A stretch of DNA of 64,000 nt, taken from assembly GCF_009915765.1 (NCBI RefSeq), contig NZ_JAABLQ010000001.1, positions 2,170,001 to 2,234,000 on the forward strand. The letters are read 5' to 3'. Below the pieces are notes generated by a model that did no database searches, had not been told where the DNA came from, and saw only the letters and a program-made list of their open reading frames with translations. This DNA comes from Pannonibacter sp. XCT-53 (GTDB lineage Bacteria > Pseudomonadota > Alphaproteobacteria > Rhizobiales > Stappiaceae). Shown in pieces: positions 54,615-63,146 of this stretch. Both the position numbers and the translations under genes were made by a program. Position 1 is the stretch's first letter; every line of letters starts with the position of its first letter.

Positions 54615-55373
54615 ATGTCCCTGTCCGGAAAGTGCATTCTCGTCACCGGCGCCAGCAGCGGCATCGGCCGGGCGACCGCCCGGGCCTTCCTCGAGGCTGG
54701 CGCGAGCGTCGTCCTGACCGGCCGCCGGGCCGAGGCGCTGGCCGACACGGTGGCCCTGTCCGGCGCCCCGGACTCCCGGGCGCTCTGCCTTGCCGGCGAC
54801 GTCAGCGACGCGGCCTTTGTCGAGGCGCTGTTCGCGGCGCTGGAGGCCCGGTTCGGCCGGCTCGACGTGGTTTTCAACAATGCGGGTATCAGCCTGCTGT
54901 CGCGGCAGATCGACGAGATCAGCCCGGAGGAATTCCGCCGTGTTCTCGACGTCAATGTCACCGGCGCGTTCCTCGTGGCCCGTGCCGCCTTTGCCCTGAT
55001 GCGGCGACAGCTGCCGCAAGGCGGGCGCATCATCAACAACGGCTCGATTTCCGCCCACGTGCCGCGTCCGGGGTCGGTCGCCTACACAACCTCCAAGCAC
55101 GCGATCACCGGACTGACGCGCAGCCTGTCGCTCGATGGCCGGCGCTTCAACATCGCCTGCGGCCAGATCGACATCGGCAATGCCGCTTCGGACATGACCG
55201 ATGTCATGAGCCGGGGCGTGCCGCAGGCCAACGGCACGGTCGCGGCCGAACCCGTGATGGACGTGCAGCATGTGGCCAGCTCTGTGCTGCACATGGCGAG
55301 CCTTCCGCTGGAGGCAAACGTGCAGTTCATGACCGTGATGGCCACCGCGATGCCCTTCATCGGCCGGGGGTAA
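54615..55373 (+). CDS. Short-chain dehydrogenase/reductase
   Basis: This 252-aa cytosolic SDR has the cofactor loop TGASSGIGRA, NNAG, the catalytic Ser in NNGSIS, and YTTSK (Tyr-x-x-x-Lys). The residue after the second strand (GRRAEAL, an arginine) suggests NADP(H). Start ATG 54615. Divergent from coxC with about 190 bases between starts. It could be a 3-oxoacyl reductase-like or alcohol dehydrogenase; the substrate is open. Confidence 0.92.
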   Translation: MSLSGKCILVTGASSGIGRATARAFLEAGASVVLTGRRAEALADTVALSGAPDSRALCLAGDVSDAAFVEALFAALEARFGRLDVVFNNAGISLLSRQIDEISPEEFRRVLDVNVTGAFLVARAAFALMRRQLPQGGRIINNGSISAHVPRPGSVAYTTSKHAITGLTRSLSLDGRRFNIACGQIDIGNAASDMTDVMSRGVPQANGTVAAEPVMDVQHVASSVLHMASLPLEANVQFMTVMATAMPFIGRG

Positions 55374-55408
55374 GTGCATCAGCGCGGGACGCGTGCCATT
55401 GTTTTATC

Positions 55409-55681
55409 ATGGGCCACGAGACAACCAAGACCGGACTGCATATCAGCGAGGAGCATCGGACCTTCATCGAAGTGAAGGCCCGTCAGGATGGGTATTTTTC
55501 GCCGGATGACGTCATCGCTGCGGCTCTCGACCAGATGATCGAGGATGACCGGCAGAGATTGGCTGTTGTCGACCAGTCAGCCGAGGAAATCAGGGGCAGA
55601 CTGAAGTCCAGTCCGGCCTTGGATATTTCAAAGGATGACGCATTCGCTGCTGCCATGGATGTCCTGTCGCCGCGTCCCTAG
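55409..55681 (+). CDS. ParD-like antitoxin without a partner toxin
   Basis: This 90-aa protein resembles ribbon-helix-helix antitoxins of the ParD/CopG group: GLHISEEHRTFIEVKARQ, DDVIAAALDQMIEDD, then an acidic C-terminal tail. A ParE/RelE-type toxin normally follows, but the next gene (mnmD) is convergent and overlaps its stop by a few bases, and no toxin-like frame is found within 2 kb. It is an orphan antitoxin or a fragment of a former pair. No clear Shine-Dalgarno before ATG 55409; its position 35 bases after the SDR suggests read-through transcription. Confidence 0.7.
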   Translation: MGHETTKTGLHISEEHRTFIEVKARQDGYFSPDDVIAAALDQMIEDDRQRLAVVDQSAEEIRGRLKSSPALDISKDDAFAAAMDVLSPRP

Positions 55682-56460
55682 GTGACCTCGCCTCTCCACC
55701 CCACCGACATCTGGCGCTTTCCCGCGAAGCCCTTGCGCTTCTCGACCGTGAAGCCCGCCGCGGCCAGGCCACGGCGCACCCAGCCGGCAGATGTGTAGGT
55801 CGCAAAGCTCCCGCCAGGGGCCGTTGCCGCATGCACGGCCTGCATCAGACCCGGCTGCCAGAGTTCCGGGTTGCGCGACGGGGCAAAGCCGTCGAGGAAC
55901 CACGCGTCCACCGGAAGGGCGGCACGAAGGGCGGGCAGGGCCCCGCCTGCGGCAAGCTCGGGGACAAGCACGGTGGCGTCGCCAAGACCCAGCCAGAGCG
56001 TCGCCCCGGACAGGTCCATCCGGTGCCAGCCCGCATGAGCCCCCGCGCCGATCCGGGCACCGGCCAGCGCCAGTCTCAGTTGGCAGGCCAGATCGCCCAG
56101 CTCCGGGAAGGCGGAATGGGCCCGCTCCAGCTGGGCGATCGTCAGCGGGAAGGCCTCGACCGTGAGGAACGTGAGATGCGGCGGGTCCGGCTGGTCCTGT
56201 CGCAGCGCCAGTGTGGCCAGCAGGTTCAGTCCGGTGCCGAAGCCCAGTTCGCCGATCGTGAAGCGGCTTTTGCCCTGCCACCGCTCCGGCAGTCCGTTGC
56301 CGGCCAGGAACACATGCCCGGCCTCTGCCCGGCCGCCGGCGCGCGAGAAATAGGTGTCGTCGAAACGGGCGGCGCGGGGCACGCCGTCCTCGAGCCACTC
56401 CAGCTCCGGCGCGGCTGCGGCTGCGACTTCCGGCGTTTTCTCTTGTTCGTCCTGAGCCAT
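55678..56460 (-). CDS. mnmD: MnmD-type tRNA (mnm5s2U34) methyltransferase
   Basis: This 260-aa SAM-dependent methyltransferase carries out the last step of mnm5s2U formation at the tRNA wobble position: methylation of nm5s2U. Family segments are RFDDTYFSRAGG, VFLAGNGLPERW, IGELGFGTGLN (SAM loop), TVEAFPLT, DAWFLDGFAPSRNPELW and KRQMSVGW at the C-terminus. In enterobacteria this is the N-terminal half of bifunctional MnmC; here it is free-standing. It is divergent from the gene for the FAD-oxidase half (69 bases between starts). Confidence 0.92.
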   Translation of the reverse strand: MAQDEQEKTPEVAAAAAPELEWLEDGVPRAARFDDTYFSRAGGRAEAGHVFLAGNGLPERWQGKSRFTIGELGFGTGLNLLATLALRQDQPDPPHLTFLTVEAFPLTIAQLERAHSAFPELGDLACQLRLALAGARIGAGAHAGWHRMDLSGATLWLGLGDATVLVPELAAGGALPALRAALPVDAWFLDGFAPSRNPELWQPGLMQAVHAATAPGGSFATYTSAGWVRRGLAAAGFTVEKRKGFAGKRQMSVGWRGEVT

Positions 56461-56529
56461 GCGATAGAACCCGCCCGTGGGGCACAGCCTGTGTCCCGAT
56501 CCCAGTCCTTCCTAGCGGAGCCTCAGCCC

Positions 56530-57663
56530 GTGACCAAGTCCCCGGATGTCGTTGTGATCGGCGCTGGCATCTTTGGCCTGTCCGTCGCCCGTGCCGCCGT
56601 CCGTCGCGGGATGCGCGTCACGCTCGTCGAGGCCGCCGCGATCGGTTCAGGCGCCAGCGGCGGGGTCCTCGGAGCGCTGATGCCGCACATGCCGGCGCGA
56701 TGGAACGCGAAGAAGGCGTTTCAGTTCGAGGCCCTTGCCGCGCTCTCCGGCCTTGTGGCCGAACTTGAGGCGGAGACGGGCCTGGACTGTGGCTATCGCC
56801 GCTGCGGCCGCATCCTGCCGATCACCACGGCGGATCTGCGGGCGCATCACGAGGCGCGGGCGGCGGAGGCGCGGACGCGCTGGAGCACGGCGACCACGGG
56901 CTTTGGCTATGAGCTTGTCGATGCCGGGGCGCTTGGCGGCTGGCTCGCGCCCGAGGCTGCGCCCTTCGGCGCGGTCCTGGAAACGCTCGCGGCCCGCGTG
57001 TCGCCCCGGGCCTATCTCGCCGCGCTTGCCGCCAGCCTCGCGTCCGCGCCGGACGGTCGCGGCCAGATCCGGCTTGGCGACGGCCTCGCCCGTCTCGATG
57101 ACGCGAGCGGCACGGTCCATCTTGTCAGCGGCGACAGGATCCGGGCGGAGCGGATCGTGCTCGCGCAAGGCTTTGCTGCCTTCTCTGCCCTGGCTGCGCT
57201 GACGGGCAAGACGCTTGGCGAGGGGCAGAAGGGCCAGGCGGTCCGCGTGGCGGTCGAGGTGCCCGCGTCCCTGCCCGCGCTCTACTGCGACGGGCTCTAT
57301 GTCGTCCCCCATGCCGACGGCAGTGTCGCCATCGGCAGCACGGCGCTGACCGGCGTGACGGACACCAAACCGGAGCCGGCCGCGACGGCCGACCTCCTCG
57401 ACCGGGCGGTCCGCTTCTGCCCTCAGCTCGCCGGGGCCCCCGTGCTCGAGGCCTGGGCCGGCATCCGGCCGAAGCCTGCGGCGCGGGATCCGCTGGTCGG
57501 CCGGGTGCCCGGACTGGAGCGCAGCTTCGTTGCCACCGGTGGCTTCAAGACCGGCTTTGGCCTCGCCCACCGCGTGGCGGCTGCCCTTGTGTCGGAGCTG
57601 CTCGGCGAGACGCCGGAGCATCCCCTGCCCGCCTCCTTCCGCCCCGAGGCGCATTTCGCCTGA
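56530..57663 (+). CDS. FAD-dependent oxidoreductase, MnmC(o)-like
   Basis: This 377-aa D-amino-acid-oxidase-family protein has the Rossmann loop VVVIGAGIFGLSVARA, followed by GSGASGGVLGALMPHMPARWN, a segment characteristic of the MnmC oxidase domain. The C-terminus has WAGIRPKPAARDPLVG and GFKTGFGLAHRVA. In MnmC this domain removes the carboxymethyl group of cmnm5s2U to give nm5s2U, the substrate of MnmD, and the divergent mnmD neighbour strongly supports that role. The start is a GTG at 56530 with GGAG nine bases upstream. A glycine/D-amino-acid oxidase is the alternative. Confidence 0.88.
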   Translation: MTKSPDVVVIGAGIFGLSVARAAVRRGMRVTLVEAAAIGSGASGGVLGALMPHMPARWNAKKAFQFEALAALSGLVAELEAETGLDCGYRRCGRILPITTADLRAHHEARAAEARTRWSTATTGFGYELVDAGALGGWLAPEAAPFGAVLETLAARVSPRAYLAALAASLASAPDGRGQIRLGDGLARLDDASGTVHLVSGDRIRAERIVLAQGFAAFSALAALTGKTLGEGQKGQAVRVAVEVPASLPALYCDGLYVVPHADGSVAIGSTALTGVTDTKPEPAATADLLDRAVRFCPQLAGAPVLEAWAGIRPKPAARDPLVGRVPGLERSFVATGGFKTGFGLAHRVAAALVSELLGETPEHPLPASFRPEAHFA

Positions 57664-57684
57664 GCGCCGCATGATTGGCCTCCC

Positions 57685-59163
57685 TCAGTTGTCGAACAGG
57701 CTGGCAATCGCCAGCGCCTTGCGCAGGCGGTTCGGATCGATGCCGCGCAGGGAGGTTTCATCGGCGTCCGGCTCATCACCCGGCGCCAACTGCGAGGCGG
57801 GTTGAGGCTCCGCCGCCGGCTGGGCCGGGGATTGCGGCTGCGGGGGCAGCTTCAGCGCCGCTGCCACCTGCCGGGCGTTGAGGGCAGCGCCCGGGCGATC
57901 GGCCTGCAGCGCAGCGTCGAGGTTGTCAAAGACCAGCGTCGGTGCGCTTCCTTTCAGTCCGGCGAGGTCAAGGGAGTTCATGCGGATGATGTCGTCGTAG
58001 CTCTGGCCGGCCACGGCCAGGTTGCCGAACTGACGCGACGCAAAGGCCGTCAGGCTGGGATTGCCGTTCTGGTAGTAGCCGTCTTCGGTCATCATCACCT
58101 CCCGCCGCTTTTCCGCGAAGGGGGTGTACTGGCTGTTCAGGTCAAAGAGACGATTGTTCGCCGGATCGTCCAGCAGCAGCGCGATTTCGGCGTCGGCGTA
58201 GGGATTGTCGTTGATGTCGATGGCATCGCGGATGATGACCAGCCCGCGTCCGGCCAGATCCCGGGCCAGCGTCTGGTTGCCGCGGGTCATGACGCTGGCG
58301 ACGGGTTCATTCGCCGCGCCATTGATGAAGGTCGTGTAGTCATACAAGTTGAAGCGCGAAAGGGCGGCACCATTCGTCGAAGCGCTTTTTTCCATCGACT
58401 TGCTCGACAGGCTCAGCGCCAGCCCGCATTCCATCAGACTGTGATGATACTGGAGGACCATCGTCGCGATCGGCACCATCTCGTCACCTAAACGAATGAC
58501 AGACCCGGCATTCGACACCAGGTTCTGGCTGCCGATTGAGTCCGCCAGGAAATACGCCAGCACGTCCAGCGCATCGGTCGTGGTGCCGGAAATGTCGGCG
58601 CCGATGTAGGGGCCGTAGAAGCGCTCCATGTATTTGACCACGGAGCGGTCGAGCAGTTCATTCTTGAAAATGCCGAGATCGGGCCATTCGGTGAGGTCAT
58701 AGTCCGTCACCGGCCGCCGGGCGCGGTTGGCCTTGTTGAAGGCGAGCTGGTTGCGCAGGCCATCGCGAAACTGGTTCACGGCATTGACGGTCGCGTTCTG
58801 TCCGCCGCCGCCAAACTCGAAATACTCGCCGACGTAGCGCAGCATGTCGCCGATGGCATAGATGTCCTGGATCGCCCCGTCGGGCGTCACGAAGTCATCC
58901 GCCCTGACCTGCGCCGCGCCGAGGGCCCGATTGGCCGCCTTCGCCGCGCGCGTGTCGAGGAAACTGCCGACCTCTTCGTTCATCTTCGGCAGCTTCCTGA
59001 CCCAGCCTGCGAAGACAGTGGCAAAGGCTGTCCCATCGCCTGTGCCCGGCTTGAACAATTCGGCCACCAGCACATCGGTCATGGTCGAGATCTGGGCTGA
59101 TCGCAGCCGGTTGCGCGCATCCTGGACGGCGCGGCCATAGAGGATGATCGGGTCCTTTGCCAT
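57685..59163 (-). CDS. Unrecognised 492-residue protein
   Basis: I recognise no family. The product lacks a signal peptide and obvious transmembrane helices. Features: MAKDPIILYGRAVQDAR start, a VTPDGAIQDIYAIGDMLRYVG segment, mixed alpha/beta content rich in Asn, Tyr and Asp, FGGGGQNATVNAVNQFRDG, and a C-terminal Pro/Gln/Ala-rich linker (PPQPQSPAQPAAEPQPA) before a short helix RLRKALAIASLF. Codon use is less GC3-biased than its neighbours, hinting at a different history. AGGGAG precedes ATG 59163, and the frame is clean over 1.48 kb. A soluble secreted-effector or structural protein is possible, but nothing proves it. Confidence 0.7.
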   Translation of the reverse strand: MAKDPIILYGRAVQDARNRLRSAQISTMTDVLVAELFKPGTGDGTAFATVFAGWVRKLPKMNEEVGSFLDTRAAKAANRALGAAQVRADDFVTPDGAIQDIYAIGDMLRYVGEYFEFGGGGQNATVNAVNQFRDGLRNQLAFNKANRARRPVTDYDLTEWPDLGIFKNELLDRSVVKYMERFYGPYIGADISGTTTDALDVLAYFLADSIGSQNLVSNAGSVIRLGDEMVPIATMVLQYHHSLMECGLALSLSSKSMEKSASTNGAALSRFNLYDYTTFINGAANEPVASVMTRGNQTLARDLAGRGLVIIRDAIDINDNPYADAEIALLLDDPANNRLFDLNSQYTPFAEKRREVMMTEDGYYQNGNPSLTAFASRQFGNLAVAGQSYDDIIRMNSLDLAGLKGSAPTLVFDNLDAALQADRPGAALNARQVAAALKLPPQPQSPAQPAAEPQPASQLAPGDEPDADETSLRGIDPNRLRKALAIASLFDN

Positions 59164-59337
59164 GAGTTCTCCCTGTCGCCGGCCTGGCGTCTGACGGTGT
59201 GCCGGACAGGCCCGTCGCGGGGTGGGCACCTTGCCCGTCTGCATGTCCGACTGTCTGATGGATGGGACGCCCGAGGCCGGTGTCTGTGACGGGATGGCTG
59301 GACAGCCGGCGGCGGGACTGCATACTGATCGCAGAGA

Positions 59338-59352
59338 ACCGAACGGTTCGGT
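59338..59352. promoter_or_regulatory. Perfect palindrome upstream of ybaK-like gene
   Basis: ACCGAAC-G-GTTCGGT, a 15-bp perfect palindrome with a single central base, starts 44 bases before the ATG at 59382 and 12 bases after a -10-like CATACT (59321-59326). The spacing fits a repressor site over the transcription start; symmetry and length are typical of TetR-family operators. No TetR gene is in the window. Confidence 0.6.
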
Positions 59353-59381
59353 ACGTGACGCCAGCGTCCAGGGAGACATGC

Positions 59382-59855
59382 ATGAGCCTCGACAGTGTCC
59401 GCGCCTTCTTTGCGGAAAAGGCCCCCGACATCGCGGTGATGGTGATGGACAGCAGCACCGCGACCGTTGCGGAGGCCGCCGCCGCTCTGGGGGTCAGCCC
59501 CGCCGAGATCGCCAAGACGCTGTCGATCCAGGCCGGCGATGACGTGGTGCTGCTGGTGACGCGGGGGGATGCCCGGCTGGACAACCGGAAGGCAAAGGCC
59601 ACCTTCGGCTCGAAGGTGAAGATGCTGGGGCTGGACGTGGTGGAGGACATCACCGGTCATCCGGTCGGCGGCGTCTGCCCGTTCGGTCTGGCCCGTCCGC
59701 TTCGGGTGTGCTGCGACGTGTCGCTGCAGGCCTTCGCGGAGGTCTTCCCGGCGGCCGGCGCGGTGAACGCGGCGGTGCGGATCGCGCCGGAGCGGATGGC
59801 GGCGCTGACCAATGCCGAATGGGTCGATGTCTGCAAGGGGGCGGACGAGGCCTGA
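59382..59855 (+). CDS. YbaK/EbsC-family aminoacyl-tRNA deacylase-like protein
   Basis: This 157-aa member of the YbaK/ProX fold hydrolyses mischarged aminoacyl-tRNA (for example Cys-tRNAPro or Ala-tRNAPro). Characteristic segments are TVAEAAAALGVSPAEIAKTL, KMLGLDVVEDITGHPVGGVCPFGL and DVSLQAF. The conserved Lys (IAKTL) and the Gly-Gly-x-x-Pro loop are present. ATG 59382 is preferred (GGGAG upstream). Single gene under the palindrome described separately; galE starts 65 bases downstream. Confidence 0.92.
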   Translation: MSLDSVRAFFAEKAPDIAVMVMDSSTATVAEAAAALGVSPAEIAKTLSIQAGDDVVLLVTRGDARLDNRKAKATFGSKVKMLGLDVVEDITGHPVGGVCPFGLARPLRVCCDVSLQAFAEVFPAAGAVNAAVRIAPERMAALTNAEWVDVCKGADEA

Positions 59856-59920
59856 CAGCCCGCAAAGCCTCGTAAATCTTTTCAGGTTATCAGTCAGGCG
59901 TGTTCGGATGGGGAGCGCGC

Positions 59921-60910
59921 ATGACAGTCCTGATCACCGGCGGCGCCGGCTATATTGGCAGCCACATGGTCCGATGCCTGCTGGATGCAGGTGAAACGCC
60001 GCTCGTGGTTGACAATCTCGTCACCGGCTTCGACTGGCTGATCCCGGAAACGGTCCCGTTCCTGCAGGCCGACGTGGGCGATATTGCCCGGATGGAGACG
60101 ATCCTGCGCGAGCACGCCGTCGAGGCCGTGATCCATTTTGCCGGATCGGTGGTCCTGCCGGAATCGGTCTCCAATCCGCTGAAGTACTATCGCAACAACA
60201 CCGCCGTCTCGCGCAACCTCATCGAGGCCTGCGTCACGGCCGGCGTCGACAAGTTCATCTTTTCCTCCACGGCTGCCGTCTATGGCGATCCGGACGAGGT
60301 GCCGGTGCGCGAGGACGCGCCCCTCAGGCCGCAGTCGCCCTACGGGCTGTCCAAGCTGATGACCGAGCTGATGCTGAAGGATGTGGCCGCGGCCCATCCG
60401 TTCCGCTACACGGCCCTGCGCTACTTCAACGTGGCGGGAGCCGATCCGAAGGGGCGGACCGGGCAGGCCACGCTCAATGCCACCAACCTGATCAAGATCG
60501 CCTGCGAGACCGCGCTCGGCAAGCGCGACCACATGACGATCTTCGGCACGGACTACCCGACCGTCGATGGCACCGGGGTGCGCGACTACATCCATGTCTG
60601 GGATCTGGTCGAGGCGCACCGGCTGGCACTGCTGCGTCTGCGCGCCGGCGGCGACAGTGTCGTGATGAACTGCGGCTATGGCCGGGGTTCGAGCGTTCGC
60701 CAGGTCATCGACGCGGTTCAGGCCGCCTCCGGCGCCCGGTTCGACGTGCGCCTCGGCGACCGGCGGCCGGGTGACATGCCCGAGGTGATTGCCGCCAACG
60801 ACCTGATCACCCGCGAGCTGAACTGGAAGCCGCAGCTCGACGACCTGTCGGCCATCATTCGCCATGCCCTGGACTGGGAAGCCGCCCTGTCGCGCCGCAA
60901 CCGCATCTGA
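59921..60910 (+). CDS. galE: UDP-glucose 4-epimerase
   Basis: This 329-aa extended SDR interconverts UDP-glucose and UDP-galactose for envelope polysaccharides. NAD-binding loop TGGAGYIGS, FAGSVVLPESV, catalytic Ser/Tyr/Lys in FSSTAAVYG and SPYGLSKLM, and RYFNVAGAD with GVRDYIHV are all typical. ATG 59921 has GGGGAG upstream; an in-frame ATG at 59900 is possible but poorer. No other sugar genes are adjacent. Confidence 0.95.
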   Translation: MTVLITGGAGYIGSHMVRCLLDAGETPLVVDNLVTGFDWLIPETVPFLQADVGDIARMETILREHAVEAVIHFAGSVVLPESVSNPLKYYRNNTAVSRNLIEACVTAGVDKFIFSSTAAVYGDPDEVPVREDAPLRPQSPYGLSKLMTELMLKDVAAAHPFRYTALRYFNVAGADPKGRTGQATLNATNLIKIACETALGKRDHMTIFGTDYPTVDGTGVRDYIHVWDLVEAHRLALLRLRAGGDSVVMNCGYGRGSSVRQVIDAVQAASGARFDVRLGDRRPGDMPEVIAANDLITRELNWKPQLDDLSAIIRHALDWEAALSRRNRI

Positions 60911-61086
60911 TTTCGGGGCCTGCGGCAGCGAAAAACGTCACTTCGATAAAATTGTATTTTCCCACTTAAACGGACCGCAGGTGTTGGCCTGCTAGAACGT
61001 CCTCAGGATGAGGGAAAGACCTGGATCGCCGAGGCATCTGGCCAGAGCCGAACGAGGTCAGCTCCTGCAAAACGAGGAGTGGGGTT

Positions 61087-61716
61087 ATGAAGAAGTTTTT
61101 CGTAGCAGCAGCCGCCGCAGCGATGCTCATGACCAGCGGCGTCATGTCGGGCGCAAATGCAGGCTGGTTCGGCAACACGCGAGCACTTGGCGAGCCGGAG
61201 ATCTTCCAGCCGGAAGTCTCGCGCAGCGAACCGCGCTACACGCCGCGGTCGGGCAATGTGACCCGCGGCAAGACGCGCGCTCCCAAGGCTTATCTGGTGT
61301 TCTGCATCCGCAATCCGGGCGAGTGCCGTGGTGACCGCTCCAGCGTGGATGTCGTCTCCTACTCGCCGCAGCTGGTTGCCAAGCTCAACCGCGTCAACAA
61401 CCAGGTCAACCGGTCCATCACCTGGGTGAAGGAATCGGGGGACAGCTGGAAGGTCGGCGGCCGCACCGGCGACTGCGAGGACTTCGCACTCACCAAGCGC
61501 AGCCAGCTGATCAAGCTGGGTGTGCCGGCCGGTGCCCTGCGCATGGCGGTGGTCCGGACCCGCGAGGGCGAAGGCCATGCGGTGCTCGTGGTCAAGACCA
61601 CCAAGGGCGAGCTTGTTCTCGACAACATCAAGAAGACGATCGTGTCGCGTCAGCAGACCGATTATCGCTGGATCGCGATCGCCAGCCAGAACCCGGGCGC
61701 CTGGCAGCGGCTGTAA
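61087..61716 (+). CDS. Periplasmic transglutaminase-like cysteine peptidase (BTLCP family)
   Basis: This 209-aa exported protein has a signal peptide (FFVAAAAAAMLMTSGVMSGANA) and a C-terminal catalytic domain of the bacterial transglutaminase-like cysteine proteinase family (COG3672, LapG-related). The nucleophile is Cys in TGDCEDFALTKR and the His is in GEGHAVLVV; an Asp follows in LVLDNI. A proximal cysteine pair (FCIRNPGEC) is conserved in the family. LapG homologues cleave surface adhesins and are controlled by c-di-GMP via LapD, but no LapD or adhesin gene is nearby, so that role is inference. Confidence 0.92.
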   Translation: MKKFFVAAAAAAMLMTSGVMSGANAGWFGNTRALGEPEIFQPEVSRSEPRYTPRSGNVTRGKTRAPKAYLVFCIRNPGECRGDRSSVDVVSYSPQLVAKLNRVNNQVNRSITWVKESGDSWKVGGRTGDCEDFALTKRSQLIKLGVPAGALRMAVVRTREGEGHAVLVVKTTKGELVLDNIKKTIVSRQQTDYRWIAIASQNPGAWQRL

Positions 61717-61772
61717 CCCGGAGCTGGCTTGCCAGCCCTGCCACCCGTGAGCCTGTTCCTGCCCCGCCCCCT

Positions 61773-61800
61773 GACGCCGCCGCAAGGCGGCGTCTTCTTG
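61773..61800 (+). terminator. Terminator after the BTLCP gene
   Basis: GACGCCGCC (61773-61781), GCAA loop, GGCGGCGTC (61786-61794), then TTCTTG. A strong stem with a short imperfect T tract, 57 bases beyond the stop. Confidence 0.85.
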
Positions 61801-62675
61801 TGGCGCACCAGGACCGCCTCGGTCACACGGGTCAGGATCTAGGGCTAGGGCAAGGCCTGCCGGCAGCAAGGATTCCGCACGCAGCAAGGTTCCTCCGGCA
61901 GGTCCTCTCGCCCCGTACGGGCCGTACCATCGCGCGCAACTGTCGCCGGCCGCGCATCCGGATCGACCATCCGGAGTGCCTGTCGAATGCCCCTGTCGGG
62001 TGCGTGTGTCGACCGCGTTCAGGATTGTGCCGACGTCTCTCACCACTTGACTGACACAGGCCCTGTGGGGACCTCGAAGTGGCCGGGCCCCCTGAGCCGA
62101 GATGGAGACGGTCGCCGACGTTGGCCCATGGGTCGCGGCGCACCGGCTCGCCGGGCATCCGCGCCATGAGGTGGCAAGGGCCGGCCTGCGTGTCCCCTCC
62201 GCCGACCGTGGATCGGAGCAGATGCTGCCTCCGCCGCGATCTCCTCTCCGGTCAGCCGATTCACCCGCCGGAGCTGCTCCACGGCCCGGCGCCTCTATGA
62301 AGGCGTGTCGAAAGAGCCTGACCCCGAACGGAATGGCCGGTTATCGCGACCGGCCGTCGCGCAAGCCCGCCAGCCGGACTGCCGCTTGCGCGCCTTGCGC
62401 ACCGAACGCGGACGCCGGCTGCCCCCTCCGGCACCGGTCGCTTTTCACCCACGTGCCCACGGATCATCTCCGGTCGACCGAGCGGCATCCTCCGGGCTTT
62501 CTTGTGCGGGTGGTTCATTCTCGTGATGACGGGAGTTTCGTCTGGCGAGAACAACCTTCAGGCATTCGCGACCGGGGCACACCGTCCTCGGAGACGCCTG
62601 CCAGAGTCCCGGGCCGGGCTTCCTGATGCGGACAAGCGGAGGCGGGTTTGCAGCGCCATGACGCTCCGAAAATGC
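61801..62675. other. 875-base region without a recognisable gene
   Basis: No frame here has a credible ribosome-binding site plus protein-like composition. The predicted frames are Arg/Pro/Ala-rich shadows. I see no large inverted repeat, no tRNA and no transposase remnant. It might be a decayed gene or an uncharacterised RNA; nothing in it can be named. Confidence 0.4.
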
Positions 62676-62700
62676 AAAAAGCCCGCTCGCGCGGGCTTTT
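62676..62700 (-). terminator. Bidirectional terminator beside the small secreted protein gene
   Basis: AAAAAGCCCGC, TCGC, GCGGGCTTTT: a perfect stem with an A run on one side and a T run on the other, so it can stop transcription on both strands. It is 30 bases beyond the minus-strand stop at 62730. Confidence 0.92.
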
Positions 62701-62729
62701 CATGTTCTTTGGCGCTGACCCGGAGCGGA

Positions 62730-63146
62730 TCAGTTGTCGCTGCCGCCGTCCGGAGCGTCCAGACCGTCGTCAGCAGCCGGACCAGCTGCAACCGGGCCGT
62801 CCAGGGCACCGTCACCGCCGCCGATCGCGTCAGCGAGGTCGGTAAGAGCGGCCTGCTGGGCCGGATCGGTCGAGAGCTCGGCCGCAGCGCGCAGGGCCTC
62901 GGCAATGTTGGCACCGCCACCCTGGATCTCGGCAAGGCTCGCAGCGAGCTCGGCGATGACCGCCGTGCGCTGCGCTGCCGGAACGTTGGCGAGCAGAGAG
63001 CGAACCAGCGGGGCACACGGAGAACCGGCGCCGCAGGCGGCGACGACGGACGCGACGTTCACGCCCTGGGCGGAGACGACAACCGGCGAAACCGCCGAAA
63101 GGGCGATCGCAACCGAGGCGACCTTGGCGATATTAAAGAGCTTCAT
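62730..63146 (-). CDS. Small secreted Ala-rich protein with a cysteine pair
   Basis: This 138-aa protein has a signal peptide (FNIAKVASVAIALSAVSPVVVSAQG). An Ala-rich helical middle contains CGAGSPC (a probable disulfide) and repeated helices, and the acidic Gly/Asp-rich tail ends DDGLDAPDGGSDN. GGAG six bases before ATG 63146. The exported fold is unknown. It is divergent from the membrane protein at the right edge and ends at a strong terminator. Confidence 0.78.
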   Translation of the reverse strand: MKLFNIAKVASVAIALSAVSPVVVSAQGVNVASVVAACGAGSPCAPLVRSLLANVPAAQRTAVIAELAASLAEIQGGGANIAEALRAAAELSTDPAQQAALTDLADAIGGGDGALDGPVAAGPAADDGLDAPDGGSDN

